This document shows, one piece after another, positions 1 to 11,095 of a stretch of 64,000 bases of DNA (position 1 is its first letter; every line of letters begins with the position of its first letter). Both the position numbers and the translations under genes were made by a program. The notes below the pieces were generated by a model. It searched no databases. It was not told the DNA's origin and saw only the letters and a list, made by a program, of their open reading frames with translations. Source of the stretch: Aspergillus flavus (Eukaryota; Ascomycota; Eurotiomycetes; Eurotiales; Aspergillaceae). The DNA is taken from NCBI RefSeq assembly GCF_009017415.1, contig NC_092407.1:4278001-4342000 (forward strand), written 5' to 3'.

Positions 1-151
1 CTGTCGGTCTCTCGAAAGCTGGTATCAGCTAAGCAGTTCCTTTAGATACCACTGAAAATGGGCTATTCTACTGGAGCAGGCTGGCGATTGGTGTAGCACA
101 AAACTTCGGGATGCACAGAAGGTTAGAAATCACAGTTCATATCTTATTCTT

Positions 152-182
<31 letters not shown>

Positions 183-1500
183 GTTTCTTTCTTTTTTTCA
201 CCCTTGTACCCTTTCTTTCCCTTTATCCCCTTCTTGATATATTATATTAGATTATGGTTAACATTGATTTCCAGCAATGAATTAGAAATGTCACTCTCCG
301 AGCGCCGGCTCTGGAGGCGGATCTGGTGGACTCTGTACACCAGAGACCGTGCCATGGCTGCCGCATATGGCAGGCCTATTAGCATAGATGCGGATCTCAC
401 CAACGTAGATACTATCACGCAGGATGATTTTATCGAGAGTGAAGGGCACCAGCCTGACTCGGTTCAAGTCCAATTCTTCATCCAGTACGTCAAACTATGT
501 GAGCTGATGGACCTAGTTGTTGGCCGACGGAGAAGAGCTGGATCACTTACAGAATCTGAATTCGCTCAATGGGAGATTCGTCTTAGCCGATGGATGATGC
601 AATGCCCTGAACAAATGCACTGGGCCCAAGCACGCCATAGCTTTTGGCCTGCTATTCTACATTCCATCTATTTGTAAGTGTGAGACTTATTCTGTCCTAG
701 CTAAGCTAACCCAGAGATTCAGCACGATGGTATGTCAACTCCATACCTTGCTCCCGGCAGTAGCTCGCCCATCGACTTCATCTGCCGTAGCTTTGCAGGC
801 AGGCTCGACGATTGCCTCTATCATGCAGACTATCGTATCCCACGGGCAGGTAACTTATGTTCCACCATCAGTGTACGGCCCCTTCTGTTTGACATATCCT
901 TCCACGAATACAACCTAACCTTCTCAAAGCATCTATAGTATTCTAACTGTACTAAGCGCCGCCAAAAGTCAAAAGCTTACATCCAGTCCCACTCTAATCC
1001 TTCAATGGCGCGCGAACATCGAAACCTGCCTTCAGGTTTTAGAGCTTATATCAACGGTTTGGCCAATAGCACGTTCGATTCGCGAAGGCGCTGGACTCAT
1101 ATACAGCGAGAAATACTTCGACTCGCTGCTCAACGAGGCGCTGACAAATTTAGAGACCCAAAGTCAAGAGACTCAGGTGGGACAACATCGAAGGATAAGA
1201 TATAGTCGACCAAGACGAGGAAATCCAGATCTCCTTCTGCCCGAGAGTCGGATCATAGTCAAGATATCTCCAGGCCTTCCTTTGACACAACGTACATCGA
1301 TGGGACACCGGAAAACGCCAAGCCATTCACACGGGAAGAAGACTCATTTAGGGGGAGGCGTAGATGATTCTATGTGCGCTGCACACAATACATCAGAGGC
1401 TTGCTCTGCCTACCCCGACCCAGCGGATGTCCTTCATTCATTGCAGGTCTCCATTGGAATGAGGCAAGGAGTACCGGAGACTGAGCCAGAAAACGCATAA
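1..1500 (+). pseudogene. Fungal-specific transcription factor (fungal_trans domain), 5'-truncated by window and apparently broken
   Basis: The readable pieces match the middle homology region of Zn2Cys6 regulators: YWSRLAIGVAQNFGMHR (69-121), then ERRLWRRIWWTLYTRDR and the AAYGRPI stretch (about 275-673), then VCQLHTLLPA (from 723). Two introns join these cleanly: 122-274, which contains a CTTT microsatellite, and 674-722. The DNA-binding half would lie left of the window. Three signs of damage are visible. Upstream of 48 the frame has a TAA at 30-32. At 916-918 the frame carries TAA. The family-like stretch PLLFDISFHEYNLTF (about 878-926) is read in another frame from the pieces on both sides. 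After 925 the frame is open again to TAA at 1498-1500 (LQWRANIETCLQVLELI, then a weakly conserved tail). I infer a decaying gene, but an unusual intron or a sequencing error cannot be excluded. Confidence 0.55.
148..188 (+). repeat. CTTT microsatellite inside an intron
   Basis: About ten near-perfect TTTC units lie inside the predicted intron 122-274 of the regulator fragment. A simple repeat with no coding role. Confidence 0.8.
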
Positions 1501-1682
1501 TTACTATTCATAGACAATGCGAATGAGCACCTCCTAACTTTTACCCCATAAACGGGCTAAATTGAAGCACAAAAACTACCATATTCAGAATAGTCTTTTC
1601 AAAACAATACTCCTTTAGCTATCTCGATAACCCTATCTCTCAAATACATCCATCAACCACAACCAAACTAAACCCCAACTCC

Positions 1683-2585
1683 CTAAAGCTTATGTCTCTT
1701 CTCCCCAGTAGCAATCTTCCTGAACTCCGCCTGAGGAATCCCATCCACAAACCTCCTCAACCCCCCAAAAACCTCCTGCACCGCCTGAGAGCCAAACTCC
1801 CTATCCCCAGGCTCCCGAAGCAACCTCTTAATCTCCAAAACACTCGAACCCACCAAATGATCCCCAAACCGACCCCGAATCTCACCCAACACCATCTCCC
1901 TAAACCTCTCCTCGTCTCCACCAGCATCCAACACCTGATTCACAAACCCAACCTGCTGCAACTCCTCAACCGGAATCCTCCGGCTGGAAAGCAACGCCTC
2001 CTTAGCCTTGCTAATCCCAAGACGGCGCACAAAGGCGAGACTGGCCCCGCCCTCGGTGACAAGCCCGAGCGACGAAAACGGGGTAAGGAGGTATGCGTTC
2101 GGTGTTGCGAAGATGAAGTCCGAATGCGCGATGACTGCCGCTGAGAGGCCTATCACGGGGCCGTTCAGGGCTGTCACTAGGATCTTGGGATGGGTGTAGA
2201 AGGCATCGGCTAGGTCGATGTTGTTGAGGACCAGGGCGCGGAGCCAGTACTGGCGGGGTGGGGTTTTTTTGGCGTCGGGTGGTGGGCGGGTTACGTCTGC
2301 GCCTCTGTATTGATCATATCTTAGTATTCTATATATGTCTTGCTAATTATAGACCATGGGTGGTCTTTGGATAGATGGTGGGTATGGTACGTACGCGGAG
2401 AAGAAGCGGCCTTTGCCGATTAACAGCGTGACCAGGACTTCGTCGTGCTGGGCGATTTCTCGCAGCGTGGTGGCTAGTTTGTAGTAGTCTTCTTGGCTCA
2501 GGGCATTGAGCTTCTCTTGGTTGTTGAGAGTTACGATGGCGAGGTTGTCGTTGTATTCGACTGTGACGGTTTGGGGTGCTGCCAT
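1683..2585 (-). CDS. Peroxisomal delta3,delta2-enoyl-CoA isomerase (ECI1-like, crotonase fold)
   Basis: Exons on the minus strand are 2585-2395 and 2304-1683, with a 90-nt GT-AG intron, giving 270 residues, the usual length for fungal ECI1. Crotonase motifs are present: GKGRFFSAGADV at about 58-68 (first oxyanion-hole segment, completed across the splice), ALNGPVIGLSAAV at about 109-121, and LVTEGG at about 145-150. The glutamate there (about E148) is in the place of the catalytic glutamate of yeast Eci1; the hydratase glutamate pattern is not seen. The protein ends in HKL, a plausible PTS1 variant (yeast Eci1 ends in HRL), so a peroxisomal matrix location is inferred. The reaction would shift cis-3 or trans-3 double bonds to trans-2 during beta-oxidation of unsaturated fatty acids. 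A CCGAGG (CCTCGG on the gene's strand) sits about 290 bp upstream. A generic enoyl-CoA hydratase/isomerase is the alternative. Confidence 0.85.
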
Positions 2586-2734
2586 TTTGGAAGAGATGAG
2601 TGGGTGAGATGTATGCTTTGGAGATCAGTGATGATTTTTGTGTGAATGGGGTTTTGAAGAGCAAGAGGTTTTGTCGATATATATATCCATTTCTAATGCC
2701 GTGTTGAGGTACATTAACCACGCTATGGAGGGAA

Positions 2735-2793
2735 TGCCGAGCCGAGCGTCGGTCTACAGATTTCGCCCAGATAACCCGACATTCGGCTCGGCA
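2735..2793. repeat. Imperfect inverted repeat, 18-bp arms
   Basis: Arm 1 is 2735-2752 (TGCCGAGCCGAGCGTCGG). Arm 2 is 2776-2793, its reverse complement apart from two adjacent bases. A 23-bp spacer separates them. It lies 150-210 bp upstream of the isomerase start. It could be a hairpin, a regulator site (CGG triplets) or the ends of a short element. Confidence 0.6.
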
Positions 2794-2871
2794 GGATTTA
2801 TATTAGTAGAAATCGGATACACGCCATGCACAGGAACCCGAGCATTCACGATCTTACTAGTATGATTGCTA

Positions 2872-2877
2872 CCGAGG
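2872..2877 (-). promoter_or_regulatory. CCTCGG motif (FarA/FarB-type fatty-acid response site candidate)
   Basis: CCGAGG on the + strand reads CCTCGG towards the isomerase gene. CCTCGG is the published core recognised by FarA/FarB in Aspergillus fatty-acid induced promoters. The match is only six bases, so the role is inferred from position and gene type. Confidence 0.3.
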
Positions 2878-3360
2878 GTAGAATTCTCAGATTACTGATA
2901 GATGTCTATATCAAGACTAGTACGACCGTCACCTTAAGCCGGTCCCGCGGGCTTGTCTAGTTTGATGCTACAGTTTTCATGGCAATGCCATTTCCACCCT
3001 CTTTCGATAGTGGTATGTATATTCAATAGTGAAGATAGTGCAGATGAATCGTCAAGGTACTATGTGAGTAGCAATGTAGCTGCCAAGTAACCAAAGTAGA
3101 TTGATCATAAAGAACTAAGCTTAGTACATGAATGAGTGTCCTTAAGCGCTTAGATCCCAGATACATACTTAACCCATTCAATGTACTCCAAGTGAGCCGG
3201 CAAAGCAGCAAATTTATCTTATTTACAGGCCTACACGATGAGTTATGGAACTCGAGCATGATAACCATGGAGAGCGGAAAGTTCAGTACCGAGCTCTAGG
3301 GAGAGAAGAGCAGTGCGAATGCGTCTTTAAAAGATTAAGTAACCCAAGTTATTCCGTAAA

Positions 3361-4169
3361 TCAGTACACGTCTGCCCTCTTGAATTCCCAGTCCAGCTGT
3401 TTATATCGAGCAGATCGACTGTAGACAAAGCTTCCATGCAAATATTCCTGCATGACATATCCCACTGCCCCCTCTTCATCCTGGATTGCTTTCCATTTCT
3501 ACCAGTCTGTTTCATCCTCATACTCACTGCGGAAATTACATAATGCAAAATCAATCATAAACCCCTTGAATTTCCTTCCTGGATTCTCCTGCACAATAAA
3601 GTTCCTCATTTTCACATCCTCATTGAGAATTCCCCTATCCCCTATACGATTGACAATCTGAATAGCTTCATCACAGACAGACTGCCAGACCTCTCGTGGC
3701 GCGTGCGCAGCAATATCAGTTAAAAGGAATCCGTCGATATACTGTAAAGAACCCCAGAGACATCGATATACTTATTGATTGAAGATTCCTGCGATGAAGA
3801 GGAGCTTGGCACAGTGAGGCACGCAAATAGCTGAGGGATGTCTTTCCCTTAGATGTCTGTTACGGTGTGGAATGCCTCGACTTCTGTCTCGTAGAGATCC
3901 TGCATGTGATCATGGAGATACGCTTCATTTTGGGGGTCATTCCATGTATGTCCTTCTTCCTCGGCCATTTTCCCGTCAGTATTAAGTCTGGTGATGAATT
4001 CTGAAGCAGAACCATCGAGGATAAAATCATGATACTGCCGTTCGATTTCCGGCGTCCAGGGATCAAGTTTGTCATCCTTTCTGAGTTGGGCCGCAAAACG
4101 TCGGTCGAAGAGCTTCAACACTAGATAGCCCGCTAATCTCAGAGCTGGGTGGTCCAAAAGGACCACCAT
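3361..4169 (-). pseudogene. Fungal kinase-like protein, inactivated
   Basis: Read from 4169 downward, the sequence starts MVVLLDHPALRLAGYLVLKLFDRRFA and continues through a loop reading ILNEDVKMRNFIV (kinase catalytic-loop position) and FMIDFALCNF (DFG position, altered). This is a kinase-like family common in filamentous fungi. Three lesions are visible: an in-frame TAA at 3849-3851, where TDI is followed by GKDIPQLFACLTV; a frame change near 3750, after which QYIDGFLLTDIAAHAP resumes; and a TAG at 3499-3501 in DW-stop-KWKA. Both stops are one C-to-T or G-to-A change from a sense codon (CAA, TGG). Family-like sequence may extend upstream to about 4260 in other frames. I infer a pseudogene of a non-canonical kinase. 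Confidence 0.65.
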
Positions 4170-4269
4170 TGCACAATAAAGCGTGAATGGTTCAAAAAAC
4201 GGGTTATTTGGGCTGTTATATCTTGTTGGTTGTATGGCGCGCCTAACCGCAGCTTGATCGTATTACCGA

Positions 4270-5027
4270 CCACATAAGGACATCTGGAGTGATCAGTTTA
4301 TCAATTCAGTAGCTAACGAAAGGCATGGGCCACCCACTTCTCTTCTTGATGTGCCATTTTGAAGGAGGGATAAGTAGAATAAAGGGAGACGACGGGCCTT
4401 TGGGTCATTAGAAAGGGACCAGAGCAGCGAAAGAAAGCACTTAGTTCTTACTGGGTTGCGCAAGGACTTCCTAAAAATAAAATTTCTTGTCAGGAATGGC
4501 CCTGTAAATATATGTGATTGGAGTTAGGGCACGGATTAGCCGCCGTTCGAGGTGCATTCAGAATTTATATGGTGTATACAAATCACACCTGTATTATTCC
4601 CCGAACTGTATTATAACATATCCAGCCTATTCTGGCTTAGTTGTAAATTGCTCTGCTTCTAAGAATAGTCCTTTTCTTTCTTCTTTTCTTTCTTTCTCAT
4701 GAAACCCCCTATAAACTCACCATCCATTCGTAATTCACCACCGGCTGTCTCATACAGCACAATGATATAATGCCGTGATCATTCACTCCTGGAGCGATCT
4801 GAATGATTCCTGGCGTGTCTACAGGTATAAAAAACCTTTTCCTACTACCCGGCTCTTGATATATATCGGGTGTTGCCAGAATTTGCGTCAGATCACCTTC
4901 CCAGAATATGTAGATTGTTCATGGACAAGCAGGACTAGGTGAGATAGGGCCAATGAGGTATGTCCTTTGCGATCCACAATCTCCTCCCGATGAGTTGTGT
5001 ACTGACTCTCATACTGTTCGAGCAAAG
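4270..5027. other. Intergenic region, no gene seen
   Basis: Between two gene remnants. Short AT-rich and CTTT-like stretches (about 4670-4700) only. No conserved ORF recognised. Confidence 0.5.
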
Positions 5028-5573
5028 TCAAGCCAATCCCAAACTAGACAGGAATTTCTTGAATATATCTTGATCCAGAAACGGGCATGTGGCCAGCTCC
5101 GGTACGTCCTGCAGGTACTGCCTCAAGTTCTCAGTATCGGAGATTGGCATGTTTTCGTACATCTCCCATTGGCAGCGGCCATCATAAACTTTCTCTTCAA
5201 ACATAGGAAGCAGGGGGCGTAAGGGATCATCATCATTTTCAACTTGGAGACGGTTCAACCATTCCTCGTACGGCAATTCCTCCAGAGATACCTGACTGGT
5301 CTTTTCAAACATGCGGAACATCTCCGTCATCTCTCTCACAGGCTGCTCACCCATCTCTGGCACCATGTTATAGGTTTGTCCTACGCTTTCATGCAGCTGG
5401 GAGATAAGAACTATCGCCTCAACCAGATAGTCCACTGGGATGAAGGTTTTGCTATGGTGCAGCATCATTAGAAAGCAGCGTATCCGCACGCAACTGGCTA
5501 CCAAATGGCTTACAAAGTCAGTCGCGCTACCTACTTCGGTTATACTAAGACTTTTAGCATTAGAAATCACCAC
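5028..5573 (-). pseudogene. C-terminal remnant of an NRPS-like adenylate-forming reductase
   Basis: The 181-codon open frame matches the end of the thioester-reductase (NAD-binding, male-sterility-like) domain of fungal NRPS-like reductases: TDFVSHLVASCVRI, then SKTFIPVDYLVEAIVLI (roughly residues 18-58), then the terminal pattern RPLLPMFEEKVYDGRCQWEMYENMP. The adenylation and carrier domains and the front of the reductase, which should lie at higher coordinates on this strand, are not found in 5574-6240. Full enzymes are around 1000 residues or more. The remnant has no stop inside it, so the loss may be recent or caused by a rearrangement. No function is expected. Confidence 0.6.
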
Positions 5574-6239
5574 TACCTTCCTAGAACGAGGATTTCGAAG
5601 GTAAATCAGCAGAACAAACGCTCTCTGGGGTAAAAGAGAAGCTGTAGACTAACCCTAATTGTACACTGTAGGTAGTCTAAAATAAGCCCAAAAATCGCCT
5701 AGTCTAACGAACCCAGCACCATTCTTCGATACAAGTATGTAAGGCACAAGGTCCTACTAGACACTATCGTTTACGCTGTGGATCGAAACCGCACGAAATA
5801 GACCCGTGCGGGAGATTGTGGCTATGGGCAACATGTAGGGTAACATCGACTACTGTCAGATTAATTTCGCTGTCTTATAGTGTAGGGTTTCCTCCTATCT
5901 CATTGGCTAGCCTACAACATGTGTGACCTGATTGGAGACTGGGGTTATATTAACTCCCATCAAACTAGATAAGCGGGCTCTTTTCTAACCTCCGAGTGAG
6001 CCTCAGCCTCGTCATCTTTGTTTCGTGGAAGACGTTTAATATCCACCGTAAACCTTGCTGCCTTGCCTATTTTCCCTCATAGCCTCACTCCGACTTTGAT
6101 TCGGTACGATCTTGGCACTCGAAGCTTAGTATACCGAGAGCGATTCAAAGGATTCGTTAACATCGACGCAAATCACGTAAGCGGCACCTCCAACCCACAA
6201 TAACATTACTACCAGCTCACAACCCAACAGACCCATAAA
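5574..6239. other. Intergenic region, no gene seen
   Basis: No recognisable extension of the reductase remnant and no other conserved ORF. Confidence 0.5.
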
Positions 6240-6710
6240 ATGCTTCTAACCCACATTTCTGGAACCCTCGTTCTCTTTCTGCTAATCATAGCAACGACCC
6301 TCGCAACCCTAACCAGATACACCATCCCCATCCCAGCAGAAACCCTAATCCTAGAAACCCGCCAGCAGCTCAACGACATGGCAGCCGCATACTCAATGGG
6401 GACACTGGATGATCGAAACGGCGGGTATTACCTCCTAGACCACGATGGTAAAATTCTAGCCGTGGCAGCAGATGGCCTATGCGAAGAGCTCGACAATTCG
6501 GTGGCATCGGCAAGAAGAGTCTACGAGCAACGTTCACGCTTCGATTTATATAGCGGAGAGGTCCAGGAGGTTACCCTTCAGAGCCATGATGCACAGTTAC
6601 GGAGAAGTGGGGAGAACTCTTGTTCGCACCCTCGTTGTTATACGCATGCGCTGTGTGAAACTTATAGTGATTGCTTTGTGTGCTCTTCTAGTCATCATTG
6701 GTGTTACTGA
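6240..6710 (+). CDS. Hypothetical small protein with N-terminal membrane segment
   Basis: An open frame of 156 codons. Residues about 8-26 (GTLVLFLLIIATTLATLTR) form one hydrophobic segment, followed by a polar stretch (ETRQQLNDMAAAYSMGTLDDRNGGYYLLDHDGKI). The last third is cysteine- and serine-rich and looks unlike coding sequence. The neighbouring frame over 6590-6756 encodes a better hydrophobic helix (VKLIVIALCALLVIIGV), so an unseen intron or a frameshift may join the two. I do not recognise the family. Confidence 0.35.
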   Translation: MLLTHISGTLVLFLLIIATTLATLTRYTIPIPAETLILETRQQLNDMAAAYSMGTLDDRNGGYYLLDHDGKILAVAADGLCEELDNSVASARRVYEQRSRFDLYSGEVQEVTLQSHDAQLRRSGENSCSHPRCYTHALCETYSDCFVCSSSHHWCY

Positions 6711-7143
6711 TGTTGGGGTTTTGTCTTGGATGGGGCTTGCTCGCTTATGCTATTAACATATACTCAAACCTTTACAATGTACTTGTGTTTTATGCAGCCT
6801 CTACATTCTTCTGTTCTGGGTTTTCTTTTGGCCATGTAAGACGCAGTTGCTGTGAGCTACATGAGGTGAAGTTAGGGAGTACAACTGCCGCTGTGGATAG
6901 TCTTAGTTATTGTTATATTCCGCGTCAACTCCGTAGGACCTCATCTTCTCGTTGTGAATAAATTAGATGACCTCTCGTTTGATTAAAATAAGACGCTTAG
7001 TAGTAGCAGAAAGAATCAAGCCTTCAATCGAATTCTGTACAGAGAAGTAATCGCTAAATAGCATACAGCACACCTGTTAGGTATCAGATGAGTTATATAG
7101 TAGGTCAGTACTCTATGGTGGCCAACGGCCGAACTCTCTCATC
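6711..7143. other. Convergent intergenic region, no gene seen
   Basis: Lies between the hypothetical ORF and the flavoenzyme, which point towards each other. Nothing conserved recognised. Confidence 0.5.
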
Positions 7144-8641
7144 TCAGGCTGGTAAAATACCCTGAGGATTATGGAAAGTGTCCTTTGGATCAAGAGTCTC
7201 TTTCAACTCCTCTAACCGGGGAAGATTCTGTCGCCAATATTTCTGTTGCGCATTCGCCATCTTAGGATCCGGGCATCCGAGATACGCATGCCCCTCACTC
7301 TCGGGCACTGCCTTAGTGAGGACATTGTAAAGGCCATCGGCAAAGTCGTACGTAGTTGAGGAAACAGGGCCCGTGGGACTGACCATGAAGATCTGAACCC
7401 AGAAAAGCACATCTCGGTGCCCATAGGCCGTAGCATCTGCAGGGACATCATTGATAGCTCCGCCCTCCAGGCTCAGTGTCACAAACCAAGTCGAAGTGCC
7501 AGCCTTGTTGTTCTCAATATATTCGAAGAACTCGTCGATGCCAGAAGATGGTATCAGCGTGTCGGGTGTGAACCCAAGGGATTTCGCATAAAACCAGGTT
7601 GGAGTATTTCCGACCAGCCGCAGGATGGTATCCTCCAGTGCGTGGCCAACCATACCTAGCCAGTCCGTCAGGACCAGGATATTCCCTGGGTTCTTCGGCA
7701 CAAAACGCTCTTCCAGCCCCAAGGCCTCGTACTGTTCCTTCGAGCCGAAGAATAGCCCTTCCAGGATAATGTCTCCGTCGAATATTACCATGTTAGTATA
7801 GAATTGCCGGGTAAGGTTCTTTGCCGAGACGAAAGATTGCCAATCCTTAATGAATTGCGCTTTTTCGGCGCTGCTGCCGAGGTTGAAGGTATATGAATAC
7901 TGAACGGCTATTCCAGGTGCCGGCTGGGTGCGGACCTTGAACTCAGTCACAATGCCAAAGCTGGCAGCAGCACCTTTGACAGCGAAGAAGACCTCTTGGT
8001 TTTGCGTATTCGAAGCCCGGACAATGGAGGAGTTCGCTAAGACAACCTCAACCTCTTCGACATGGTCCAGGGCCAACCCCCACTGTCGCGCTGTAGGGCC
8101 CAAGCCTCCCATTGTGAAATGCCCTCCGGTGCTGATCGTTGGACAAACACCGTGTGCCATTGCTCTCTTCCCGTTATTGTAGAGCTCGACATCCACATCA
8201 CCAAGGGTCGTCCCTGGGCCAATGACAGCCTCGTATGTCTGATCGTCCATCGAAAATTGGTTGAAGTATTTCATATCTACAACCACGGCACCATCCGTTC
8301 CTCCAAGTCCTAGAGTCCAGTTGCAAGTCAGCTGGTGTTTTTGGCAAAGGAACCTGACATGTTAATCGTGGAGCTAGCTTACCATAATTTCCAAAGCTAT
8401 GGCCCCCGCTGCGCGCCTGGACCTTGTAGTCATATTGCGAGGCACACTTGACAACTGCAGCTATCTGCTCTGCGGTCTCAGGGTAAGTAATCGCGGCCGG
8501 GGTGACTGGGATGTTGAGGTTGTATTCATGCACCGCGGTGGTTTGGTAAAGGGGCTGATTTTGAAAGGCGACGAGACCCGCATTGCCTCCCAGGGCAGAG
8601 ACGAGGCAGTCACGCCCAGCTATACTGGTTGTATTTCCCAT
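7144..8641 (-). CDS. FAD-dependent oligosaccharide oxidase-like protein (GOOX/berberine-bridge type)
   Basis: Exons are 8641-8383 and 8309-7144 with a 73-nt intron, giving 474 residues, typical for the family. I chose MGNTTS as the start; an in-frame ATG at 8668 would add nine residues. The FAD_binding_4 domain spans roughly 45-215. The two covalent flavin anchors of the GOOX group are visible: His in RSGGHSFGNYG (about H81) and Cys in AHGVCPTISTGGH (about C142). The C-terminal BBE segment has KYWRQNLPRLEELKETLDPKDTFHNPQGI. Expected chemistry is oxidation of a sugar or a secondary metabolite with hydrogen peroxide release. No secretion signal is seen at either start, so it may act inside the cell; a cryptic upstream exon could change that. 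Substrate cannot be told from the sequence. Confidence 0.85.
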
Positions 8642-10499
8642 ACTAGAGGAAGGGATACTGGGATTCATCAGAAAGAAAATACCAGTGAGCAGATCGACGA
8701 GAGACGGGGGCGCGTGTCATCCATGCTGTTATATTTTCAATGCTGGGCTATATGGGCTAGCACCCTAATTCAGTTCAAGCTGGCGCTCAAGCATTAATAG
8801 GGCTTGGCTGGATCCTTTTTAGCTGGAGGCGTTGAACTATTTTCTCTTAATCCTTGGATCTTTACCCAATTCCTTCAGGTACCGATAGTGTTCCTGGCTA
8901 AGCACCATGATAGCCGGCCCACTTCGTGTACTTTGACAATGGTCCAGACCCGATAAGCCTTAACTATTGAAGTCTAATTACCCATGCTGAGGACTCAATA
9001 TCCCGGCTCTTTTTTCAGACCAATTACCTGGCGAGCGCTTCAAAACTGGGTGGGTCTTGTCCTTAGAATCTGTCATTAGAAGAGTCATTGCTCCGTGAAG
9101 AATGCGAAGCCATTGAACATCTCCATTTATCTCTCCTTTTTTCAAATGTAAGATAGTGAGGAATAATTTAAAAAGTAGAGATTCCAAATTACAAGTAACA
9201 CATATATAAAGTAAAGATCAAGAATCCAAGGATCATTCCTTTTTTTTTTTTTTTCTAGATTATCCAGTAATTAAGCCACGGTCTAATCCCCCCTGATTCG
9301 GAGAGCTTCGTGACTAGGAGGAATACCGCTGATCTGTAGAGGGACCAGATGGTATGCATGAAGAGTAAGTATTTTCTGTATATACTATGCTGAGGGACTG
9401 AGGCTGATTTATTGCTGTGAAAATGACTTAGAAAAAAGGGCAGGGCTGCTGTGGCTGAGGAGGTGCCGTTGAAAGTTTCTTGTCAAGTGGATAGGATCAG
9501 TTCGCTTGATAGCATGACAGGCTAGATTTGGGAGGTTATCTCGGATGGACGTGGTGATCTACAAGATCTAAAGCGGACAGAGGAACCTGGGGACGTTACA
9601 CAACTTGCAATAGTATCGTCAAAGATACGAATGCTATCCAGATCAGCAGAGCTATCACAGGTTGGTTGGTTAGATAACATGTCCGCCGGAGGTTTACATA
9701 TGATGAGCAATATAGAGAAGATTAGTAAAGTTCTGTAGGAATATTTCACGTGAGATACAAAGGTCAATCAAAGTAATAACCAAACGCCATGGCTACGATT
9801 GCAAGGAGTGTGAGAAGGATGCTGGGTAGTCTCAAAGAACGGAGTCGACCTGTCAGAAGCACGAAAGACGGACCTCCTTTTGTGATTCGCATTCAAGATT
9901 AGGAATAATTACTGCAATGCTACCTTACAAGATACAAATAGTAAAACCTGTGGCTACTCCAAGCGCTCAAGCCACAAAGAAGGAGCCAAAGCGTATGAAG
10001 GATGTGACACCACTTTCGTTAGGCACACTGTCATTTGAGCAGGATAACACGGGCTTAGAGCTCCCTGCCAACGACGAGGTGTAGCTGCAGAGCTCAGGAC
10101 TGAACGGCGAATCTGTTACATGGCCTGTCTAGCAGATTACGGACGCCAGCAAGTCGGGGATGCTACGCCTTCTGTACTATGCACATGCTTGTTTTCTCAC
10201 TCATCCCTTTTATATCGACTACGATTCCCTATGAAGATGTGGTGACTGTTTCTCCAATTGGTGGTTTTCAAGTTCAAGGTCAGGTATGTATTTGGCTGTT
10301 TGTAGTGTCTCAATTTCTATCCTTAAATGCCACCTACAGATGTTCCCTAAGGTGGTGATATTTAATTGTTGGGCTGGTTTTAAACAGAGAGGTACTTGTA
10401 CAGCTGATTCAAGGCTGAGCGGCTCCAGGCAGACCAGCCACCGTTCGAATAAATACCCCAAACAAAGAACCTCGTCAAGAATAGCCCAGCACTCCTATA
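8642..10499. other. Gene-poor interval, no gene seen
   Basis: About 1.9 kb without a supportable ORF. It contains a short T tract at about 9238-9254 and AT-rich DNA. It includes the upstream region of the flavoenzyme and the downstream region of the WSC gene. Confidence 0.55.
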
Positions 10500-11095
10500 T
10501 TACAGGAAAAAAGGAAGTTTGAACCGACGAGTCGCAGCCGAGGTAGAAGTCGTGGGAGTAGCGCCCGCTGAAGAGGCACTTTGGGACACACTTCCCGACT
10601 TAGTGGCAGACGCAGTGCTGTTCGATCCGGGGGTAGAGCTTGCAAGGCTGATCGAAATCGACGCAGACTCAGTCTCAGATGCCTCCTTCGTATAGGCAGG
10701 AAGTTGATAAACAGACCACGCCTTATCGGAACCACCTAGAGCAGCCTTTCATTAGCATGTATTTATGTCTCCCAACAAGTGCAATGCTTACACTTATCGT
10801 CGGGCCATCCGGAACAGGATGTATTGCATTTGTCGTCCGACTGGAGAGAGCTCTTGTCCGGCAGAGAAGTACCGCACCAGCATTCGGTACCATCATGCAG
10901 GGCCATATACGGTGTCTTCGCCTTGCCACAGAGCTTGGCGCAATATCCCGGACTTTGGTATGTGTATGAGCCCTTGTTTTGAAAATTGGCACTGTCGGTG
11001 TAGCAGCCAACCTGGGTCACTGTCTCCCTCTGGGCGGAGACAAGCAGGGCCATGGGGATGGCCAGGTAGGTGGCCGAAACTGAGAGGAGCTTCAT
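10500..11095 (-). CDS. Secreted WSC-domain protein
   Basis: Exons are 11095-10792 and 10735-10500, with a 56-nt intron, giving 179 residues. Residues 1-21 are a signal peptide (MKLLSVSATYLAIPMALLVSA). A WSC domain follows at about 28-112 with the cysteine pattern GCYTDS, YCAKLC, ECWCG and CNTSCSGW; the last cysteine is completed across the splice (DDKC, then GSDKAWSVYQL). The tail (about 118-175) is rich in Ser, Thr and Ala, as in O-glycosylated wall sensors or wall-bound proteins, but no transmembrane helix or clear GPI signal follows; it ends RRFKLPFFL. WSC domains bind carbohydrate. A cell-wall or extracellular role is inferred. Confidence 0.8.

Larger units (their letters stand above)
2586..3360. 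other. Intergenic region, no gene seen
   Basis: Shared upstream region of the isomerase and downstream region of the kinase-like pseudogene. Apart from the inverted repeat and the CCTCGG motif I see no supportable ORF. Confidence 0.6.
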
